Source: Scatophagus argus (taxonomy: Eukaryota; Chordata; Actinopteri; Scatophagidae). From it: a stretch of DNA of 64,000 nucleotides. Location of the stretch: the NCBI RefSeq assembly GCF_020382885.2, contig NC_058502.1:6271501-6335500 (forward strand), given 5' to 3'. The notes beneath the pieces are model-generated. The model worked only from the letters and a program-made list of their open reading frames with translations, was not told where the DNA came from and searched no databases. The translations under genes were made by a program, and so were the position numbers. Shown here piece after piece: positions 1-13,360 of the stretch. How positions within the stretch are numbered: position 1 is the first letter of the stretch; each line of letters opens with the position of its first letter.

Positions 1-125
1 CGTGGGACGCTGTGCCAAATAGTGGAATCAGGATGAAACGATGAAGTGTGAGGTGTGTTTGTTCACCTTGCAGGCATTTTTATTCATTTCCACCCGTCTG
101 TCTGTCTGTCTTTCTTTCTTTTCAG

Positions 126-3100
126 CCATGGACTATGTGAGCCAGAAGCGAGGAGAGATGATCATGCTGTATGATCTGTTCTTTGCATTCCTGCAGACGG
201 GCCGCTACCGTGAGGCTCGTAAGATCATTGAGGTAAACGTACACACAATCTTGTACACATGCACACTCACACACACACAAAGAAACTATGGGAGCCAACC
301 AGGTTAAGTTTCCTGATGTTGCGTCTTCCTCTAACTGTGACAAGAATGAAGGATTTCTTTTGTTAAACCTTGTAGTTCATATCTGTTTGTCAGTTTGACC
401 CCAAGAGCTCTAAATCAAATCTCACCACATTCAGTGCCAGCATAATTCCTGATAAAATGTAATTAACTTTGTTAATTCAAAAACTGTGCTTAAATACACA
501 TTTGTGGCACAGTTACTTTACTTCACTCTTTTCTTTTCACGCAACCTTCTACTGGAGTCACTTTGTGCTCTGGGTAACTTTGACAGCGTGGAAAGTAAGC
601 AGATTAATTCATAATGAAAATAATCATGAGTTGCAGTGCGATACAAGATAGCTAATCATAGCTTCATGACTAATAACAATGTAACACTACTACAACACTG
701 CACACTGCAACACTAAAAGAGAACATTACCTGTGCAGGTCATTTTCCTGATTATCCTCACATATTTTACTTAAAGCAGAAATAGACAACTTTTTCCCTTT
801 AGTGATGTTTATAAGGACCAAATTTAAATATGCATGTCTGCACTCTATTGCCATTACATTTTCCAATCAACCTTTACTTCATTAAAGCAAAAAGACTTCA
901 AATTTTGCCAGTTGATGATGATGATTTAGATTTGATTTTTCTCTCTGCACCATTATACTGTACTACACTGTACTAAAATCTGCTGAGTTTTCCCTACAGG
1001 GCACCACAGGGTGTAATTGCCAAACTCTGTTTGTTCTTGTTACTCATCTGACCTGAATGTTTTATGAATATTTATATCTTTGTCATCTTAAGTCCTTCTA
1101 TAAGCCCTGTAGATTAGTGTGAGAAAAAGAGACGAGCAAAGCGAGTAGATAAGATGCGATTTTTGCGTGGATAAAACGGGCGAGTGGTCGGGAAGTGGAC
1201 AGCAGGACAAAGAGATAAACAAATAGAGGGATGAGCCTGACATTAGTGGCAGAGAAACAGGGCCATTATGTTGTCTGATCAGGATGAGAACCAAAGTGAG
1301 GAACAAAATACCTTAACTCCCTTGCTCTGACTCTGCTCTTTCTCTCTGTCTCGTGTCCTGGTGTGCACTAAAAGACGGATTTGTCCCTCTTGAGGATTTC
1401 CAAACCCTCCTGAATATTATCGACATGTTGTTATTGTGGCTCTCATTCCCCTTCTGCTAGATTGTAGGGCTGTTATCCTACTTATAACAGAAAGCCAGCT
1501 ACATGCCAGTGATGTGCGAGATTGGTGATGCCTTGTAAACGGCCTACAGATTTACATGTTGTCCGTGATGTCAGATGTCGATTACAGTGACAAAAGCTCA
1601 GCTGTGTCACCCCCATCTGTTGGGTCTTGGTGTGAAGGTTCATCTGGTTTGTCATGGAGACGCAGCATAAGTCATACCTGCAGCGCTTTAAATGATGCAG
1701 TAGAATAATTTTAGCATTTGCATTAAAAACGCAGTTGTTGTGTGTTTTACTTGGATTCACCGACTGCTCGTGTATTTCTTTCCTCAAATTCCTCAAATGG
1801 TCATCTTGAACCCTGACTGACATTCTGTTATGTGGTTCCTCCTACATGTGATGACATCCCATAAAAATTTGGACCTGAGACAAATTAATCAATTAATTGT
1901 TTTGTATGTAAAGTGTCAGAGCGTCACAAAATTGCAATTTTGCTTGATCAGTGAATATGGACAAATTTGTCAATTTCTTTTTTTATGTATTGTTTAGCCT
2001 TTAGAATATCAAAAAATGTTAAAAACATACAATCAGACACAAAGTTATTTGATTTATTTGCTATTAACATTTTTCTTTTACCTTGTGTTTCACTGATGAA
2101 TCAAAGTTGAATATTCAACCTTTTTTTTTTTAGCTCCAGTTTGGTCTCAGCCAAACAACCACACAGGGAAATGTCTGTCTCCTAAGCTTCAAAACACCAC
2201 TTTGTTCAACTGCTAGACGCTAACTTTGTCAAAGCCTTTTTGCTGACAACAGCTGAACAACAGACAACTTTCTCCCTTTAGTGGAAATGAGATCAGAGCT
2301 GATGGAAGTGAAGCTAAACAATAAAGCCTGTGAAACGGAAAGCTGAATCAATGAGCTTTAGGATGCTAAGACGCTTGGTCATAATTCTCCGTGGGTTCAT
2401 CACTCTGAGTGACACCTTTCACTTTACTGTTAGATTAATAATATTGATTAATGCAGCTTTAAAGTATAATGAGTTTAGCAAAGTGACTTGTAACTTCCCC
2501 AGAGTTGTCAGTTTAGTTGTGTGCAGTACACTAAACAAGAAAAGATTATGTATTTTTCCTGTGAATCTCTGTTCACAGCAAAGTCTCAGAAAGTTCACTT
2601 GTCAATTGTTATTGTACTTGCATGCTGATGGTGCTGAGGATATGTAGTACAATGGATCCAGTTGTGTCACTCAAATATGCATACACTCAAACACACAAAT
2701 ACTTTCTCCCCTCTCTGAGAGCGTCAAGTGGCAGCGCAGAGTGATGTCTCTCTTTAGGCTGTGTTTGGTATAATTGGCAGCTGATTAATCACAGCTAATT
2801 AAATGTAATGATAGAGAAAGGTGGCCAATTTTGTGCTAAATGGTCAAGGTTAGGTAGAGGATTGTCGGGTGGCCGAGCCTATTATTGCAGCACGCGCATG
2901 TGTGTGGTGGTCAAGGTTAGGTAGTATTGCTAAAGAGCAGCGAGCCATTATGTGTTTTCGTGTTAGGGAGAGGTAGGGGTGTGTGTGTGTGTGGGGGGGG
3001 TACTAAGTGGCCAGGTGATTAATGGAATTAGAACATTAGGAATTGAGATGGAGAGGGTTTGTTAAGTGGAGGTGAGACGAGGCCAGCTCTGTCTTTTTCT

Positions 3101-3568
3101 TTTTGCATGCGTGTACATAAGGATGAGAGAGTAACCTTTTAAAAAATGTTTTAGCGTCAAAAGGCCACACGAGTCTTAAAGAGGCCGAGTGATGCACTGT
3201 AATACACCCTGCCGTGTGTGTCAGGCTGGATTGTCCTGATAATATGACCTGATGGCATTTTTCCATTATCTCTTTGGGAAAGTGAGAGTGTTTTGTTTTG
3301 TACTTTGTATTCTTTTGATCCACCCATGCATGTGTAAGTTATGTGCCTTCTTATTTCTGAGGATTTTGTTTTCTGCCCAGATTAGGGAGATTTGTCTTGA
3401 CTGATTCAAAATCCCAAACATATTCGTGTGTGTGTGTGTGTTTGTGTTCGCAAGTCAATGTGCAAAGGCTGCTTTGAGCCCGAAAGACTTTACCAAGTAA
3501 AGGGAATCGGAGGCAAAAAGATGGAGCACTTGCACAGGGCCTTAGTCTCTAAGAAGATTAGACAGACT

Positions 3569-3599
<31 letters not shown>

Positions 3600-5377
3600 A
3601 CACATTTTAATTTGTCCCTTTGGCTGGTTGGGTAAGAACATAATGCCTTTGCCTGGGCTGGATGGAGGGATGGAGGGAAGGAGACTGAGCAGGAGCAGGG
3701 GGAGATTTGGTGGAAGAGGGAGGGATTGAGAGAAGTGGGGATTGAAAGAGGAAAGGATGAGGGATGGTCAGAGAAAGGGATGAAGGCCGTCTTTTCTTGA
3801 CATTCCCCTCCCTCTCATAGTATGATGGGCTCCCATCAAAGAGGCCAGCGCGGATTGAGCACCGCTGATCCCCGTTCAGATTAACTTCCTGGCCTGTCTC
3901 TGTATTTCTTTCTTTCTCTTTTTTTTTCTCCTCCTCCACCAGATTATCAGGAAGAGAGGGAGGAGGAGAATTCTCAATCCCAGTCTTATTCAGATTGTAT
4001 CAAAGCCCCAACAGGCAGATGAAATCCTGATCACTGTTATTCCATGATAATAATCATCTGGTCACTTCACATATCGGGCTAAATCTCAGCTACACGAGCC
4101 TGCAGATCAATCTGTGTCAGACCTTATTTGACAGTCCACACGCTCTGACTGTCTGCATATCACTGGTGTCCTAAAAGTATCACAAATTCTTTTGGAAAAG
4201 AAAGACGATTTATGTCTGTCTGCACTTTATAGTCACTAGATTAGATCTGTTTTCCCCTGTGACCGGATGAGCTCAAAATTAAGGTTCTGATTGACCGATT
4301 GATCAACCAACCCTTGTTTTTATTCTGTCACCCATTGTTGTTACATCAGACTGGTGACCGCTCGCTATCTGTCATCCTCTGTTGAAAATACATTGGTGTA
4401 ATGTGAGTGTAAAGCTGCTGCACTCACATAAGAGGACAACGTCCATCTAAATTGATTCTTATATATGAGGCTATACTTGGCGTACTAACATGCAGTATTG
4501 AAAATGTTCTTCAGGCTCGATGGCTTTTAATGGATCAATAGGTGCCTACCCTATGGGCAATCAATTGATTGGTTTTAAGTTGTATATTTTACCTTCATTT
4601 CATTGACCTTTAATAGACATTCATATTCATTTAGGAAGATTTCAAATATTCCAGGCTGATTTTAAAGGATAATTCTGGTTTAATGCAACGTGGAGGTCAT
4701 TTCTGTGAATTTGTGGTAATATAATCATTGTCTGTTAATAACAGCTTCAAATGAAATCTGCTTGAAATACGACACACCCGCATGACACCCACATGAGGGA
4801 GATGCAACTACACTCAAAGTTTGTTACTGTTGCGTAACTATTCTCTGCTTTCTTCCCTTTAAAATCCTCATCTGTTTTTTTTTTATTTTGTGTAGACCCC
4901 TGGACTGAGGGCAAGGCCTGGACGCCTGCGTTGGTTTGCAGAGAGATGCATTACTGCTAGACAGGTAATAAACACAGGAAATCACACAAATCACTCAAAA
5001 TACACGAATTCCAACTTAAATAAAATATTGTTGTGTTTGTGAGCGTAGATGGAGGCCTTGGAGCAGATGGTGGACATGACAGCCAAGCTGTTTGAGTGCG
5101 ACAGAGATGAGATGTACAGTTACGTCTTCCGCCTCTGCAGTAAGTCTTTTTCTTTCATTTGTGCCCCGGTTTGTTCTTCTGAGGCAGTGACTCTACTTTC
5201 TCTAAGCTAAAGATTTTGTGACCTTCCACCTCTAGGTGTGTGTGTGTGTGTGTGAGAATGGGATCAGTCCGAAGTTAGAGCAGAAGACATGGTGTGATTG
5301 CTGCAGTGGAGAGCAAAGCAGATAACTGTTGTGATTGGAGTGTTAAAGCTGATTGTCAGCCCATTACCCCTGCTTCC

Positions 5378-5440
<63 letters not shown>

Positions 5441-8400
5441 ACTAGTTAGTGTGTTTCCTAAATTACAGCATAGTTGAGGGTCAGTCAGTTGATCAGATTA
5501 GTGCTTTGATTGCCCTCTCTCAGCATGGAGTGCTTTGTCAGAAATTACTCTGTGGTGCAGCCTGAGTGGAGAGCTGCAACCAGTATGTACTGAGAGCACA
5601 TCCACACGGGTCTGTGCCTCATGGCTTTCTTAACAGATCAGGTAAGAACCCACCTTTTCTCATTCCCACTGCTTTGTTTCTTGTCGTGTTCAGAGGAGAC
5701 AAACGACTGGCAGAAGGCAGAAGCCATGTGGACGAAGATGCAGGAGGAAAACACCATTCCCAGGGAGAGGACCCTGCGTATGCTGTCAGACATCCTGGTG
5801 AATAATGGCCAGGAGGTGCCCTTTGAGTTGTCTGAGGTACAAACAAACAAACAAACAAAAAACCCAAGTTTGCAATATGTACATCCCAGTAACACTCATT
5901 AGACAGATCTGATATTCAGAAGAATAATTGCCAGGAGGTTCCTGGGGGTGCGGCAGAAGGTTCCTAAGAGCTCTGAAGGGACTCTTAAAGTGCCCGAGGT
6001 CAAACATAACACACAACCACCCAGCACCGATAAAATTAGAATGGTGCCTGCACATACATTTGTGTCATAGATCACGAATGAGATGGAAAGGTCATAATCA
6101 ACAATTTTGACAATTTATTATTATTTTAAGTCATCCATTAATTGAAAAATAGCAAATATTCTTTTATTTTGTATTAGGTGAGGATTTGCATTTTATGTCA
6201 GTGTATAAATTTTTTGTTTTGGAACGTCCACTGTACAGAAAAACAGTTTGTGGGATGTTACGATGGTCACTGTCACTATTTTCTGACATTGTATCAATTA
6301 ATTGATCAATTGTAGATTACAGCACATAAAGGAGACTTTATAATTAAATATAATTTTAATTAATTTTAATAAAAACATAAATTAACAAATACATACATAT
6401 ATATACAGTCCAGTAATATTCTGTAACCATTTATATGTTGGTCTGTTGGTATATTCTGTATATTGTCCACTATTGAATTGAATTGCAATTATTTTCATAC
6501 TGCATAGATTAACCAAAGAGCAAGCTGACCCCAACCTCTGATCACAGGGACTAACCCCAAAAATCCTCTGAAAACTCTTATCAAGTTCTCAGCCCCCCCG
6601 ACTCTGCTCCACTTTAAGCCTCTGTTCATTACATCCAGAGGAAACAGGATTGAAGCTCTGATCTGAAGTGTGGTCAATCAGACCGGCTGGCTGCTCAAAG
6701 GAGTTACAGCTTGATCTGTCTGTAAATCTGTAATGCCAGACTAATTTAGCCAGCAGCTAAATGCCACCATATGGCTGCCGCTGGATTCGTGGTTATGTGT
6801 GTGCATGCGGCCTCAGCTGCATTCTCACTAAGTGATAAAATGAAAAAGGACAAAATCTGAATATTCATTAAGATTAAAAGACAATGAAGACCGAATGGGC
6901 TTTTGATTTAAATTTTTTTACTCAAGTTTGCTTTGCTTTGCTTGTGCTTGAATAGCCTGAAGCATGATGAGACAGGAAGTGATTGCTGTTGCCTGGAGCG
7001 ATGAACTTGGCGACCCCTGGGGCTCTACAGTTGACACCCCCGCTCTGACACACACACACTTTTCTTTTGCCCCTGGGGTGCCAGACCTAATTTGCCCCTA
7101 GCCAATACAGCTTAACCCCCTCCCCTCACTGCAACACGGGTGACCGAGCATTATGGGACCCTGCCCTGCCGGCCCAGCAGCATTATTGCACTGTCATACA
7201 CACACACATACACACACACCAGCTCATTGTCGGAGCACACAGTTGCACACATATCCAGGCTTGAGTGCTGGTTGTAGCTGTTTGTTTCGATGGAAACATG
7301 AGAGTTTTATCACCGTTTGCTCTGTGTGTGTGTGTGTGATTTACAGACCTGGTACAAAGACGATGAACGGTCGGCTAAAGACCTCACCGTAGCTGAGAAT
7401 CTTGCTGAACACCAGGTCACTCTGATGGCCCTCAGTAAAAAAGGCAAAGTGAAAGGTAAGCAGCAGGAGTGTTTTTGTCCCACGTGACGCAGGGACGTGA
7501 GAATCTTGTTTGAGATACTTCTGATACACGTGAGGTGTGTAAAGGTTCTGTTTGAAGCTACAACAAGACAATTTTGACCTTTAAAGGAAAGGCTGACTCT
7601 TTTATCTGAACATACAGCCCAGTCAGCAACATGGGCTTCCATGTGGGATCCTCTGTCTCGGCCTGTTACATACTTTCGGTTCTGCTTCCAAAATACCCTG
7701 AAAATGTTTGCTGGAACTAGAACATTTAGCTTCCCAGATGTTCATCGTTTACTTCTTGTCTGCCGAGGTGTGCTAGGCAAAACATGATTTTCTGCTCAAA
7801 ATTTATGAAATGTAATGTTGGATAACCCATTTCCTGAGCTGAAAAAGAGAATAAAGGCTCTCAACACAAACTCGTCCAAACGGCGTGTTTGTGCACCAGA
7901 AGTGTGTGAAAGCAGGGTGATAGTTGGATAGTTACAAGAGCTGTTGGACACAACCCCAACTTCTGAGGTTGTAAGAGTGTGAGGGTAGAGGGCATAGTTT
8001 AAGACGTGTAGAAATCTCAACACAGGCGACGTTGTCACATAGGATTAAATGAGTCAGTGTTTAAGTAAAAATGACATATCGCTTGTTGGCTCAAACAGAC
8101 TTCAAACTGTTCATCGATTCGAGCTGCACACTGCTATTAGAACCAAATTTCATCTGAATCTTGAAAGTGAAATGAAGATAGTTCACTGTAGCCGTCTTTA
8201 TGAAAGCAGATTACACTGTTAATCCAATAATATGAAGATTATCTCAAATACTTCTTTTCTATATCCTGTCCTGCTTCTGATTCATTTTTTTCTTCTCTTG
8301 TTCGCTCCTTCTCCAGATGCCTATCGGATGCTGATGGACGGCAATAAAAAAGGTGTGGCACTCAGTGCATCCACTTATGACCAAGTGATCCGTGCCCTGT

Positions 8401-11400
8401 TGGCCGAGGGATCCGTTGAGGAAGCCATGTCAGTCAGGGATGCGTAAGTGAACATGAAACATCTCTCTCTCTCCTTCTTCTCACTTTATCATGTTAACAT
8501 TTTGTCCTTTTCCCTAATTTGCTATAATCAACATCACTTTTGTTAGTTCACTCATAAATCAAGAAGAGTTAATGTGAGAGATTATTGTGAAGTCCTCACA
8601 CCCTCTGCAGTGTATCCTGGTTAGGAACATGACAGACAAATTCATCATGTGGTGCATTTGATGCTCTGCTGCTCTCCTCGTCTCCTCAGTCTGTGGTACT
8701 GGGTCACCTCGGGCTAAAACTACATCTCCTCAATAGACATGAGGATTATACACTGATTGTATGTTAACACACTCAGCCCTGCTGGATATGAACAGTGGCT
8801 CTCACTAAGCCCCAAGACACACACACACACACACACAGTCAGATGTACAGATTAATTTTGGTTTTCTGGGAAGCGGGTGACTTTGCGCACAAACATCAAT
8901 CTTCTTCCAATTAGTAATGTATCATGTGTTGTTGTGTTATGGGGGCCATATCAGGGCGTGGGCCTGGAGACAAGTAGATGGACAGACAGAGGTATTAGAG
9001 ATCTGAGCTTAGTGCAGCTCTGATCTTCTCTGTTCTATTTGTCTTTTTAGGTAATCTCCTCCTTTTGCTTTATCTTTATCTCCTTTTTGTGCCTGTCTTT
9101 GTATCACTTTCTCCCCACAGAGGAAAAACACAGACGTCTCCAAAAAAAAAAAAAAAACCCAAAAAGAGATAATGATATAATGACACGATACAAGAAAGAA
9201 GAGATGGAGTTGCTAATTTGTAGGGGAAAGGGAAAAAATGTGAAAACATCTATTACACTATCAGTCTCCCTCCTGTTTTTCTGCTCTCTACATGGGTTCC
9301 CTCTCTTATGTTATGAGAAATAATCGTATCAATTTTAGACCCGTGTTTCAACAAGCGCGAGGCAGCACGAGTGATAACCCATCTCCAGCCTCTGTTTGAA
9401 TTGGTTTATGGCATCCCTGCCTGGATAAAAGCTTCATTTATCTGCACTCTAAATGAGAAGTGAAATGAGCTGAGAGGAGAGTCGGCGAAAGATGGGACAG
9501 GGGAGGAAAGGAAGGAGATAAAAAGAGCTAAATAGGAAAGGAGGAGTGAACATGGGGAGGAGGGCCAGATTTAATCGCGTACGAGGTTAATGAAGACGCT
9601 ATAGGCATTAATTCTCTGTGCGTGTTAGGGTGTGTGTGTGTGTGTGTGTTTGTTTTTGGGTAATCTGTACAGAATTGAGCAGCGGGGGTGCTTATGGCGA
9701 GATTAAGGGATTGGGAAAGAGTGATGTTGATGAGAGAGAAAAAGGGAGAGAGAGAGAGAGAGGAAAAGGTGGATGATGGACTCGTTGGCCAGAGCACAAT
9801 ACCCCTAGAAGGAGAAGGCAAAAAAGAGAGAGAGAGAGAGCAGCAGTGAGGGTGTGTGTGTTGGGAAAAGGTGAGTGAGAGACGGCCTCTAGAGATTTTC
9901 TTCCACCCGATAAGAATAATTCTGACCCCACACCCCCACTGCTCGGCCTCCCTGTGCCGGCGACCCTGTTACCGCTCCAATCTCCACGCGACCCTGTCAC
10001 GGCGGCTGCCGGATGCTGCTTGGCCTGGTGTCGCGGTGGTGATAAGGATTGCCAGCCTGATGCTCAATTGAGCGGACGGATTAATCTGGTTGCGGGGCTA
10101 TAATAAGAAATAGAAAGACGGGAGGCGAGCTTGATTGAGGTTTTAGTGGCAAAGAAATGAAAAGGAGGACGACTGAAAAGAGGAGCAAATAGACGGGCAG
10201 ACGGGGCGAGGGAAGGGAACGTCGGGAGGAAGAAGTGATGAGGAACGGAGTTGGGAGGCGGGGACGCTACCCGAGGCCTCAGTGCTGCAGCATTCAGCCC
10301 GTCCCGGCCTCACTCTCCAACATAATACCACAAACACACAAGCGCTGTGGCGCAGCAAGAATTAATCAACTGTTTGATGTCTGTATTATTTTCAGGGTCA
10401 CAGCAGGCGCTTTGCGAGCAGCTCAGAATTGCAGTCAATCACATTTGTTCCCATTGTCTTGCCTGTGTGCCGTCTTTCAGCTCATGTGTTTATCCACTCT
10501 ATCTAAGTGGAGCTTGTCTAAAAAGACTAAGATGCCACAGATATTAATTCAGTCATCGCAGATTAAAAAAAACTTGCTTTAAATGGTCGAGTGCAGAAGC
10601 TGATCAAAATGGACTTTGTGATAGCCGAGAGCAGTTCGATCTGATAAGGAGGTGGCTGTAGCACCCGACATTATAGATACTGATCAAATCTTGGTATATG
10701 TAATTTCATAATCAAGATATCCAAATATAATTTTTGTTTCTCAATTGTTGCCTCACAAAATTGACACTGCCGTTCCAACACAAGCTTACATTACACATGA
10801 TAATAGCGCATCCAAATATCAAAAGACACAATTTCACATGCAGTCCCTCCAGCAGTTATTGTACAGTCTGGACCAAAGTGGCTGATCAGCCGACCAAATG
10901 ATGACCAACATTTCCGTCCCAACCCGAGCCTTTCTGCTGCAATGTAAATGTCATCATATTGGCCAACGTTACACCCCAGTTTTTTTTGTTCTGCGGGATT
11001 ACAAACTCACATTGAAAACAGTTTTTAACAAAGTGTACAGCTGTACGATATCAAAACCAAGAAAATACATTGTGTTTCTCTTAGTGCTGTGTGTCATGTG
11101 CCGGGCTTCCAGCTGCAAGATAAGGCCAACAGTTTGCTCATCATCACACACAGCAAGAAAGGCCAGCCTCAAGGTGAGAAACTGACATGTGATGGTCAAC
11201 ACACCCGCACGCACTCATTTCATACACACACTCACACTCACTCACTTCTTGCGCTCCTCCACAGATGCTCTTGAGAGCCTGAAGTTGATGCTGTCGCTGG
11301 ACCAAGTGCCCTCGGTCCTTGCTGTCACCAGACTGATTCAGGCGCTGGGCAGGAGCGGCGACGTGGCGGGAATCCAGGCAGTGGAGACACTCATAAAGGA

Positions 11401-13315
11401 CCACAGCATGTCCCTCAACATGTCCAGAATGGTGTTTGTCAACAACATGGCCCTGGCACACGTCAAGAAGTAAGGCTGCTTAGTGTGTATTGGTGTGAAG
11501 GATATTTTTTGAGTTGAGGAGGAAGCATGTGTAGGACGTTTCACTCTGCCGACTTTGGCATTGTCTAGTTTTCTGCAAACAAAAATGTAGCCATCAGAGT
11601 AATTTCAAAGATCCTATAGTCACATTAAGGTATACACACAGGGGGGTTTAACGCATTACTGTGATCATGTGTGAGTCATAATTATGCATATACACCTTTT
11701 CAGATATTTCCCTAAATCTTACATTTCAAAACAGTCATCATGTTGCTTACCTCTGATTCTTAGTGACAATTCTCAAACGCGTACAGTCAAATGGAGTACA
11801 GACAACAAACAGAAACAAATCACTGTAGATGATTTATAACAAAATCTACCAATGAGTGTGAAATCTTTTATGCTTTTTGGAAACTCTGTTGGCCTTGCTG
11901 TGCTGCACAGAGAGATAAGAAGTTCAGCACCAGGAACGGAGTGTGAGAACACCCAGGTTGACAAACTCTCAAAGCAAAAGCATACAGGGCGAGTGGGGCG
12001 TCAAGTACAAATAGGAAACACGGGCCTAATAGGATTATTCATGGACTCCTCTTAATGTCATGAAAACACTCATCCACCGCCGCTGCTTCGTCGCTTCTCC
12101 AACAACAGAGAACAAAATATAAAACACATTGTGCATCAAACTTTCATTGCGCCACTTGCCGCATTAGCGCCGTCCTCCAGCTCGAGTCGCAAGCGTCTCC
12201 ACGCCAACTCGGAGGGACAGCAGGAAGTGAAAAATAGCAAGACAGTATCACGCCCGATTGGCCATCGCGGTGCGGGCCTGTCAGCTTGAACCCTGACCTC
12301 TGGGAGCTGCGCGCTGAGCGGCTCTGACACGTGCGTCCCCGCTGCATCTGAGTCAAGCTGACTGGTTAAGAGCCGGGGCGGAAAAGCAACCAGGCCCGGA
12401 AAGCGGAGCGCCACATTTAGAGGGGCCCCCCGCTGAATTATTCAGACGGTCCCAGTCGTAACAATCAGTGTAGATATGTGTCCCACCCCCCCACCACCAC
12501 CACCAGCACCGGACGCTCTCACATACACATACACAGAGACGCATGCACACCCTCTGTGTTAAATATTCATTACGACTGGTGACGGCGGTGGGGAGGGAGC
12601 AGGGAGCGTAAAGTGTTAGCAGCGAGGTCGGGGTGCCAGATTGCGTTGTTTTTAGACTTGTAGTGCTTTGGTGAGCAGGCTTTGTTTGGCTGTCGCGACC
12701 TCAGCAGAAAAACATTTGACCGTGTGAGTGAACATCAGTGGAGAAATGAGTTGCTCTGCACTCAGTTTGAGGCTGTAGCAAAAAGGTACAAAAAAAAGAA
12801 ACAATTTTATTTTAATATGAATTACACTTCTTTTTGAGTTAAAAACATGTGGGAGCAGGTTATTTTTATATGATCGTAATATGTGTTCCACCCCCAAGAG
12901 GTCAAACACTGTGTGTGTGTACATTGGCTGCTCACTGATGTTCCTCTCGCGGGTCAGTATCAACAGGCCGTACTGGACACGTTTACAGCCAAGGCTCGTT
13001 CAGCATCCACGCAGGAAGACATGTGCACTTTGTGTAGCAAGGACGAAAGAGGGAATAACCTGCAGCACAGCATAGTTGCCACATGTTGACTTTGTACTGG
13101 TTAGAGGATACAGTTGTCATCTACCTGAGCTAACATTTTCTTCCCCTCACACTCATCTCTCCATCAACCGTCTTCAGTGGTGAACTGCAGTCAGCAGTGG
13201 ACATGTTGGAGGAATTCTACACAAAAACAGAAAACCAAGAGAGGAGCCACAGTATGTCCTTCGTCTTCGAAAGGCTCTTGAAAGAAGGCAATGACGAGGC
13301 CTTGGACAAGTGTAA

Positions 13316-13360
<45 letters not shown>

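Noticed and set aside
11085-11117. Alternative acceptor TTCCAG near 11112-11117 for the 11085-11173 lrpprc exon
   Set aside because: It would put the [13 protein letters not shown] block out of frame after the incoming phase. The upstream TTAG acceptor restores the frame.
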